From positions 1 through 12,146 of the forward strand of contig URIN01000014.1 in NCBI GenBank assembly GCA_900547915.1: a stretch of 12,146 nucleotides of DNA, given 5' to 3'. The notes beneath the pieces are model-generated. The model saw nothing but the letters and a program-made list of their open reading frames with translations, did no database searches and was not told the origin of the DNA. This DNA is from an uncultured Clostridium sp. (GTDB lineage: Bacteria > Bacillota > Clostridia > Oscillospirales > Acutalibacteraceae). Positions 8,062 through 12,146 of this stretch are shown in pieces (the stretch's first letter is position 1; every line of letters begins with the position of its first letter). The position numbers and the translations under genes are program-made.

Positions 8062-8541
8062 TTACTTATTAAAATCGTTCATATCGAAATCATCAAGTTT
8101 TACAAACGATGTTTCTTTCTTATTAAAAGTCATTGTTTCTCCGCTGTCTGTTTCAACGGTTATCTGTGAATCCTCATAATTTTTGAGAACACCTGCAAAA
8201 TCCCTTGTATTATTTACAGGTCTAATTGTGCGAAGCATAACTCGTGAACCGATATACTTTTTGAAATGCCAGTCTGCCTTAAGTTCTCTTTCAATACCGG
8301 GAGAAGACACCTCCAAAGTATAGGACTGAGCAATGGGGTCCGCCTCATCAATAGGCTTTGTAATAAGATGAGTAAAATCAACACAGTCGTCTACACTAAC
8401 GCCGTTTTCCCTGTCTATAAAAATTCTGAGATACCAGTCTGTGCCTTCTTTTTTGTAGACAATATCCCAAATCTGAAGAGAAAGCTGCTCGGCATACGGC
8501 TCAACTATCTGACGTACTCTTTCAGCAACACTTTGCGCCAT
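8062..8541 (-). CDS. rimP: Ribosome maturation factor RimP
   Basis: Cytoplasmic 30S assembly factor. The 159-residue protein has the N-terminal alpha/beta domain with VERVRQIVEPYAEQ-like opening residues (here AERVRQIVEPYAEQ), LRIFIDRENGVSVDDCV and the diagnostic EVSSPGIERELK. A C-terminal SH3-like domain includes FAGVLKNYEDSQITVE. The ATG at 8539-8541 is chosen because AGAGGG lies 5 nt upstream; the reading frame stays open for 11 more codons to a TTG at 8574, but that has no ribosome site. This is the first gene of the operon, about 85 nt downstream of a near-consensus promoter, and its leader contains a strong hairpin plus a second possible pairing over the start codon. Confidence 0.95.
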   Translation of the reverse strand: MAQSVAERVRQIVEPYAEQLSLQIWDIVYKKEGTDWYLRIFIDRENGVSVDDCVDFTHLITKPIDEADPIAQSYTLEVSSPGIERELKADWHFKKYIGSRVMLRTIRPVNNTRDFAGVLKNYEDSQITVETDSGETMTFNKKETSFVKLDDFDMNDFNK

Positions 8542-8578
8542 ATTATCCCTCTTTTCAAAAAAAGTTCCGTACAATAAT

Positions 8579-8606
8579 ATGAGAGCGGCATTGCTGCCAC
8601 TCTCAC
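8579..8606 (-). promoter_or_regulatory. Stem-loop with GCAA tetraloop in the rimP operon 5' leader
   Basis: Reading the minus strand, GAGAGTGGCA pairs with TGCCGCTCTC around a GCAA loop (a GNRA-type tetraloop). This gives 10 pairs with a single G-U, and two more weaker pairs extend it outward. It lies about 20-25 nt after the predicted transcription start and about 40 nt before the rimP ATG. A run of seven U (8557-8563) follows only after a 16-nt spacer, so it is not a standard intrinsic terminator. It may stabilise the 5' end, bind a protein, or take part in attenuation; the sequence alone does not decide. Confidence 0.7.
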
Positions 8607-8631
8607 CTTTCGTTACTATACTTACGCTAAT

Positions 8632-8660
8632 ACTATAATATATAAATTAGAAATTGTCAA
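8632..8660 (-). promoter_or_regulatory. Sigma-A-type promoter of the rimP-nusA-infB operon
   Basis: On the minus strand the -35 box is TTGACA (8655-8660), a perfect match, and the -10 box is TATAGT (8632-8637), five of six, separated by exactly 17 nt of AT-rich spacer. The start of transcription would fall near 8623-8626. This is the best promoter in the window and suits a housekeeping operon. It begins only 26 nt after the gdhA stop codon with no terminator in between, so gdhA transcripts may read through it. Confidence 0.87.
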
Positions 8661-8686
8661 GCATTATTTTAAGTGCCTGCATTTCA

Positions 8687-10042
8687 TCAATAAATGCCCT
8701 GTGCAAGCATAGCCTCAGCAACCTTTTCAAAGCCGGCTATATTGGCGCCCGCAACAAGATTGTATCCGAGACCGTATTTTTCAGCAGCGGCAACTGAATG
8801 ATTGTGAATATCAATCATAGCCTGATGAAGTTTTCTGTCAACTTCCTCAGCAGACCAAGATAACCTTTGGCTGTTTTGACTCATTTCAAGACCCGAAACA
8901 CAAACACCGCCCGCATTTACGGCTTTAGACGGCGCCACAATCAGGTTTTCCTGCTCCATAAGATAATCAAGAGCATCTGCCGTAGTAGGCATATTTGAAA
9001 CCTCTATATAATATTTCACGCCATTTGCCACGATAGCCTTAGCGTCATCAATATCAACTTCGTTCTGAGTTGCGCAAGGCATAACAATATCAATATCTTT
9101 TATATGCCACGGGCGCTCATTGGGAATAAACACTGCTGACGGGAATTTATCGCTGTAATCCTGCACTCTGTCTCTGCCGCTTGCACGCATTTCAAGCAGA
9201 TAATCTATCTTTTCCGGAGTGCAGATACCGTCCTTATCATAAACATATCCTCCAGGACCGCTGATAGTGAGCGGAATTGCACCGAGTTCGTTGAGTTTCT
9301 TTATCGCTCCCCATGCAACGTTACCGAAACCTGAAACGGCAACTCGTTTGCCTGCTATCTTATCGTGTTCATGTTTAAGTACCTCACAAAGATAATAAAC
9401 AGCTCCGAATCCCGTTGCCTCAGGACGCACAAGAGAGCCGCCGTATGAAATGCCCTTGCCGGTAATTACTCCGTTTTCAAAAGCATCAGTAATACGCTTA
9501 TACTGGCCGAAAAGGAAACCTATCTCCCTTGAACCTACACCAATATCGCCTGCAGGAACATCTATATTCGGACCGATATGACGATAAAGCTCAGTCATAA
9601 ATGCCTGGCAAAATCTCATAACTTCGTTTTTGCTCTTTCCTCTGGGGTCAAAATCAGAGCCGCCCTTTGCGCCGCCCATAGGCAAACCTGTAAGAGAATT
9701 TTTGAAAGTCTGCTCAAATCCTAGGAAATACATAATACTTGAATTTACGCTGGGGTGAAAGCGCAATCCGCCCTTATATGGACCGATGGAGGAATTGAAC
9801 TGAACACGGTAGCCTCTGTTTACACGTGTTTTGCCCGCATCATCAACCCAGGCAATTCTGAAAGTAATTAACCTGTCCGGCTCAACCATACGGGTCAGCA
9901 AATCATCCTCAACATATTCGGGGTGAGCTTCAATAACCTTTTCAAGCGAACGGTAAACTTCCTTAACGCACTGAATATATTCAGGTTTTGCATTGTCTCT
10001 TCTTTCAACTGTTTTAATTACGCTTTCAATATAAGCATTCAT
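8687..10042 (-). CDS. gdhA: Glutamate dehydrogenase, clostridial hexameric type
   Basis: Interconverts glutamate and 2-oxoglutarate plus ammonium, linking carbon and nitrogen metabolism. The 451-residue protein closely resembles Clostridium symbiosum GDH. The conserved catalytic and substrate residues are present: Lys90 in GPYKGG, Lys114, Lys126 in PMGGAKGG, Asp166 in PAGDIG and Ser383 in the VSG near the C-terminal side; these correspond to K89, K113, K125, D165 and S380 of that enzyme. The coenzyme-binding fold has SGFGN at 236-241 and SGPGG at 261-265. In C. symbiosum the fourth residue of the latter is an Asp that helps select NAD over NADP; here it is Gly264, so coenzyme preference should not be assumed. 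I start at the ATG at 10040-10042 because AAAGGGGG lies 10 nt upstream; an in-frame ATG 7 codons earlier would put that ribosome site inside the gene. Confidence 0.96.
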   Translation of the reverse strand: MNAYIESVIKTVERRDNAKPEYIQCVKEVYRSLEKVIEAHPEYVEDDLLTRMVEPDRLITFRIAWVDDAGKTRVNRGYRVQFNSSIGPYKGGLRFHPSVNSSIMYFLGFEQTFKNSLTGLPMGGAKGGSDFDPRGKSKNEVMRFCQAFMTELYRHIGPNIDVPAGDIGVGSREIGFLFGQYKRITDAFENGVITGKGISYGGSLVRPEATGFGAVYYLCEVLKHEHDKIAGKRVAVSGFGNVAWGAIKKLNELGAIPLTISGPGGYVYDKDGICTPEKIDYLLEMRASGRDRVQDYSDKFPSAVFIPNERPWHIKDIDIVMPCATQNEVDIDDAKAIVANGVKYYIEVSNMPTTADALDYLMEQENLIVAPSKAVNAGGVCVSGLEMSQNSQRLSWSAEEVDRKLHQAMIDIHNHSVAAAEKYGLGYNLVAGANIAGFEKVAEAMLAQGIY

Positions 10043-10052
10043 AAAAGAAATG

Positions 10053-10088
10053 CCCCCTTTCATAAATACTATTATATATGAAAAGGGG
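10053..10088 (-). promoter_or_regulatory. Inverted repeat spanning the gdhA -10 box and Shine-Dalgarno
   Basis: On the minus strand CCCCTTTTCAT (10078-10088) can pair with ATGAAAGGGGG (10053-10063) over 11 positions, with one G-U and a 14-nt loop. The right arm contains the gdhA ribosome site AAAGGGGG and the loop contains the -10 box TATAAT. It could be a DNA operator overlapping the promoter, or, in a transcript started further upstream, an RNA hairpin masking the ribosome site. Confidence 0.6.
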
Positions 10089-10099
10089 TATTCATTCTA
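10071..10099 (-). promoter_or_regulatory. Probable proximal gdhA promoter
   Basis: A perfect TATAAT -10 box lies at 10071-10076 on the minus strand. At 17 nt spacing the -35 region is TAGAAT (10094-10099), only three of six, so activity may need an activator. The transcript would start near 10064 and have a leader of about 20 nt. Confidence 0.5.
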
Positions 10100-10125
10100 T
10101 AAGCATATTTTATAATTTTAGCCAA
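10096..10125 (-). promoter_or_regulatory. Possible distal gdhA promoter
   Basis: TTGGCT (10120-10125) and TATAGA (10096-10101) are separated by 18 nt, four of six matches each. A transcript from here would start near 10089, just before the inverted repeat, and would include both of its arms. Weak evidence in AT-rich DNA. Confidence 0.25.
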
Positions 10126-10128
10126 TGT

Positions 10129-10150
10129 TTATTGTGCATTTTAACAATAA
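10129..10150. repeat. Short inverted repeat TTATTGT / ACAATAA
   Basis: Two perfect 7-bp arms separated by 8 bp in the gdhA upstream region. The layout recalls a regulator site but could be chance in AT-rich DNA. Confidence 0.35.
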
Positions 10151-10158
10151 TTTTCAAT

Positions 10159-10170
10159 GTGAACGTTCAC
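10159..10170. promoter_or_regulatory. Perfect 12-bp palindrome upstream of gdhA, candidate operator
   Basis: GTGAACGTTCAC is a perfect palindrome with a central CG, about 80 bp upstream of the gdhA -10 box and about 50 bp after the acetyltransferase stop. The central ACGT resembles LacI/PurR-type operators in outline. No regulator gene lies in the window. It is the most GC-rich patch in an AT-rich gap. Confidence 0.5.
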
Positions 10171-10220
10171 TCAGGATACAAATTGACCAAACAAAATGGC
10201 TATTTTTAGTGAGCAGCGGC

Positions 10221-10847
10221 TCAAAGTTCGAGGCTTTCAAAATCGCTCCAGTTTATTTTTCTGCCTTTGAAATACGTTATCATATCCTGCTCATTTATCT
10301 CTCTCATAACACGGCACGGATTACCCACTGCAACAACATTTGAAGGTATGTCCTTTGTTACCACACTGCCGGCGCCAATAACGGTATTGTCGCCTATTGT
10401 TACTCCGGGCATAATAAGAGCACCGGCACCAATCCAGCAGTTTTTGCCTATATGAACAGAAGCATTATACTGAATTCCGTATTTTCTGAGACACGGTGCT
10501 ATCGGGTGCCCTGCCGTAGCAACAGTTACATTAGGGGCAAACATAGTACAGTCGCCGACATAGATATGTGTATCATCAACAAGGGTAAGATTAAAATTTG
10601 CATAAACCCTGTTTCCGAAATGAACATGATGCCCTCCCCAGTTTGCATGAAACGGCGGTTCAATATAGCAATCCTCTCCAATTTCTGCAAACATATCTTT
10701 CAGCATGGCACTGCGCTTTTCCAGCTCACGGGGACGGGTCATATTAAAATCATAGAGCTTTTCGAGGCACTTTTCCTGAAATTCAATAATATCATCGTCG
10801 TCCGGCAAATAAAGCACGCCTGAATGCAGTTTTTCATTCATATCCAT
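10221..10847 (-). CDS. Sugar O-acetyltransferase, maltose/galactoside acetyltransferase type
   Basis: Acetyl-CoA-dependent transferase that would acetylate a sugar hydroxyl. The 208-residue protein has an N-terminal Mac domain (about 5-58, HSGVLYLPDDDD to LKDMF). A left-handed beta-helix follows, made of hexapeptide repeats (about 60-180), e.g. VHIGKNCWIGAGALIMPG and VTIGDNTVIGAGSVV. The catalytic His of the family is His114 in ATAGHP, and the AVGNPCRVMREI tail is typical. Length fits LacA/Maa relatives (about 185-205). The ATG at 10845-10847 has AAAGGA 9 nt upstream, located in the last codons of the ABC ATPase gene, and only 3 nt separate the two genes, so it probably shares that transcript. 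The acceptor sugar cannot be told, and I see no functional link to the transporter. Confidence 0.9.
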   Translation of the reverse strand: MDMNEKLHSGVLYLPDDDDIIEFQEKCLEKLYDFNMTRPRELEKRSAMLKDMFAEIGEDCYIEPPFHANWGGHHVHFGNRVYANFNLTLVDDTHIYVGDCTMFAPNVTVATAGHPIAPCLRKYGIQYNASVHIGKNCWIGAGALIMPGVTIGDNTVIGAGSVVTKDIPSNVVAVGNPCRVMREINEQDMITYFKGRKINWSDFESLEL

Positions 10848-10850
10848 AAA

Positions 10851-11624
10851 TCAGTTTCCTTTTTCAATGCTGATTCTATCAAACACCTCAAGCAGATCCT
10901 CTACTTTTGCGTTTTCTTTTTCTTCTCCTTTAATGTCCATGACGGCGTTACCCTCATGCATCATCACAAGACGGTTTCCGTATTCCACGGCAAAGCGAAG
11001 ATTATGTGTTACCATAAGGGTTGTTATCTTATGCTTTTTAACAAGTCTGTCCGTAAGCTCCATTACACGTTCCGAGGATTTCGGGTCAAGCGCAGCAATA
11101 TGCTCATCAAGAATAAGCAGTTCCAGATCAGTCATATTCGCAATTACAAGCGCCAAAGCCTGCCTTTGACCGCCTGAAAGCGTGCCTACCTGTACGCCAA
11201 GTCTGTTTTCAAGACCCATATCACACTGCTCAAGAAGTGAACGGTAATAATCCAAACGCTTTTTATTTACACACCTGCCGAGTCCGAAAGTTTTATTCTT
11301 GTTATCAGCAAGCGCCATATTCTCAAGTATTGTGAGATCGGGGCAGGTTCCCATTTTAGGATCCTGAAACACCCTTCCTATGATCTTTGCTCTTTTATAT
11401 TCCGAAACGGAAGTAATATCTTTTCCGTTAAATATTATTTTTCCTTCATCCGGACTGAGGGAACCGCAGATAAGATTGAGCAGAGTTGTCTTACCACTGC
11501 CGTTTGAGCCTATTACGGATACAAACTCTCCGTTCTCCACTTTGAAGTTGAAGCCGTCAAAAACAGTTGCTTCGTCCACCGTGCCTGCGTTGAAACGCTT
11601 AGTTATATTTTGGAGTTCAAGCAT
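10851..11624 (-). CDS. ABC transporter ATP-binding protein (TrpXYZ-like importer family)
   Basis: Nucleotide-binding subunit of an uptake ABC transporter, 257 residues. All ATPase motifs are intact: Walker A GSNGSGKTT at 39-47, Q-loop Gln87 in VFQDP, signature LSGGQRQ at 149-155, Walker B LLILDE at 169-174 and the switch His207 in VTHN. The LDEHIAALDPK sequence after Walker B resembles the LDEHTAALDPK seen in the COG1101 group, which pairs with COG4120 permeases and COG2984 binding proteins and includes the streptococcal tryptophan importer TrpXYZ. The ATG at 11622-11624 has GGAGG 7-8 nt upstream and overlaps the permease stop by 8 nt, tying the two subunits together. Substrate is unproven: an aromatic amino acid is the best guess by family. 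Confidence 0.92.
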   Translation of the reverse strand: MLELQNITKRFNAGTVDEATVFDGFNFKVENGEFVSVIGSNGSGKTTLLNLICGSLSPDEGKIIFNGKDITSVSEYKRAKIIGRVFQDPKMGTCPDLTILENMALADNKNKTFGLGRCVNKKRLDYYRSLLEQCDMGLENRLGVQVGTLSGGQRQALALVIANMTDLELLILDEHIAALDPKSSERVMELTDRLVKKHKITTLMVTHNLRFAVEYGNRLVMMHEGNAVMDIKGEEKENAKVEDLLEVFDRISIEKGN

Positions 11625-12116
11625 TTTTCTCCCTCCTCTTTGTCTTTTTACCTACCTTGCTGAAAAGGAGAGCAGCAACAAACAGAACTGCCATAAGCAG
11701 TTTGTTATAATCGCTAGGAAGCCCTATTTCAACAGCTATCTGCAAGCAAGCTTTATATATAATCGTACCTAAAATAACCATTGTAGTGGCCTTCATGAAG
11801 CCAACCTTTTTGAACAGCGAAAGTCCTATAATTACACTTGAAAGACCAAAAACTACCATTCCTACACCCATCTGTGTATTTGCAGTTTCGGTGCTCTGCG
11901 CAATAACGGCGCCGCTTACTGCCGCAAGTCCGTTGCCCAAAGCAAGACCGAGTATCTTAGATGCTCCCGGATTTTTGGCAAGCATTACAACATACTGCTG
12001 GTTTGAACCCGTTGCGCGAAGGAGCATACCTGACTTTGTTTTGAGATAAAGATCCATAAGTATCTTTATAATAACGACAAAGATAAATAAAACAATGAGC
12101 TTTCTTACCGTTATAC
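11617..12116 (-). CDS. ABC transporter permease (COG4120/TrpY-like), C-terminal part, truncated at window edge
   Basis: Membrane subunit partnering the downstream ATPase. The visible part is 166 codons, the C-terminal portion of a protein that normally has about 290 residues. The reading frame continues upstream of the first Met at 12055-12057 as ITVRKLIVLFIFVVIIKIL right up to the adapter, so that Met is internal, not a start. Visible features are a membrane segment just before it and a cytoplasmic loop with KTKSGMLLRATGSNQQYVVML, where RATG is the likely ATPase-contacting motif. At least three further hydrophobic segments follow (GNGLAAVSGAVIA, GMVVFGLSSVIIGLSLF, LLMAVLFVAALLF), then a basic C-terminal tail KKTKRREK. 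A periplasmic-type binding protein gene is expected upstream but lies outside the window. Confidence 0.9.
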
Positions 12117-12146
12117 CTGTCTCTTATACACATCTCCGAGCCCACG
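12117..12146. other. Illumina Nextera adapter (i7 side, reverse orientation) left on the contig end
   Basis: Positions 12117-12135 are CTGTCTCTTATACACATCT, the reverse complement of the Tn5 mosaic end, and 12136-12146 are CCGAGCCCACG, the start of the reversed i7-side arm. Native sequence ends at 12116 inside the permease gene. Confidence 0.97.

Noticed and set aside
7708..8169. Plus-strand open frame of 153 codons antisense to nusA/rimP
   Set aside because: Its protein is rich in Ile/Phe/Asn/Lys with no recognisable motif, it lies wholly opposite two clear conserved genes, and it has no matching gene context.
8541..8574. Upstream start for rimP at the TTG at 8574
   Set aside because: No ribosome site precedes it, whereas AGAGGG sits 5 nt before the ATG at 8541. 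The added residues would be encoded by the U-rich leader.
8557..8606. Intrinsic terminator between gdhA and rimP
   Set aside because: The hairpin is strong, but the U run begins 16 nt after the stem, and the structure lies downstream of the operon promoter, so a leader element is more likely.
10130..10148. Possible Rex redox-regulator site (TTGTGCA..TTAACAA) upstream of gdhA
   Set aside because: The half-sites resemble Rex, but the gap between them is 2 bp instead of the 4 bp of known Rex operators.
10195..10225. Terminator for the transporter/acetyltransferase operon
   Set aside because: Only a 5-bp stem (TGAGC/GCTCA) overlapping the stop codon, with no U run after it.
10125..10343. Plus-strand 72-codon frame starting in the gdhA upstream gap
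   Set aside because: Most of it is antisense to the acetyltransferase gene, and I see no convincing family motif. The gap is better explained as control DNA.
44..12116. CRISPR array, tRNA/rRNA, insertion sequence, prophage or defence system
   Set aside because: I saw no regularly spaced repeats, transposase or integrase motifs, or RNA gene signatures on either strand. The region is housekeeping and metabolic genes.

Overview
This window looks like a chromosomal segment from a low-to-moderate-GC Gram-positive anaerobe of the class Clostridia, plausibly an Oscillospiraceae/Ruminococcaceae-type gut bacterium. The reasons are the Firmicutes gene order rimP-nusA-ylxR-ylxQ-infB-rbfA-nrnA-truB-ribF, strong AAGGAGG-like ribosome binding sites, a glutamate dehydrogenase closely resembling the Clostridium symbiosum enzyme, and a short NusA without C-terminal acidic repeats. 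The genus is an inference from protein resemblance only.

Every recognised gene is on the minus strand, so transcription runs from high to low coordinates. From right to left: (1) 11617-12116, the C-terminal part of an ABC permease, overlapping an ATPase gene (10851-11624); both resemble the TrpXYZ-type amino-acid importer family. A sugar O-acetyltransferase (10221-10847) follows after 3 nt. (2) 10043-10220, a 178-nt AT-rich regulatory gap with a perfect 12-bp palindrome, a smaller inverted repeat, and an inverted repeat spanning the gdhA -10 box and Shine-Dalgarno. (3) gdhA (8687-10042). (4) A strong promoter, TTGACA-17-TATAGT (8632-8660), and a leader with a GCAA-loop hairpin. (5) The transcription/translation operon rimP, nusA, ylxR (rnpM), ylxQ, infB, rbfA, nrnA, truB, ribF, then a HAD phosphatase and a standalone CinA/PncC-type gene cut by the window edge. 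Spacing is 28 nt or less throughout, with several overlaps, so this looks like one transcript of at least 8.3 kb.

The operon joins ribosome maturation (RimP, RbfA), transcription elongation and antitermination (NusA), RNA-binding accessory proteins (YlxR, YlxQ), translation initiation (IF-2), nanoRNA/pAp turnover (NrnA), tRNA pseudouridylation (TruB) and flavin cofactor synthesis (RibF). The last two genes add a phosphatase and an NMN-deamidase-like protein, so the distal end leans towards cofactor metabolism.

Both ends are artificial. Positions 1-43 and 12117-12146 are Illumina Nextera adapter (Tn5 mosaic end plus the i7-side arm, with what reads as index N705 at the left). The native sequence is therefore 44-12116, and both edge genes are truncated by sequencing, not by mutation. 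I found no tRNA, rRNA, CRISPR array, insertion sequence, prophage or defence system, and no undescribed multi-gene system. The observations most worth checking are the coenzyme-pocket substitution in GDH, the gdhA control region, the rimP leader, and a degenerate-looking FMN adenylyltransferase half in RibF.
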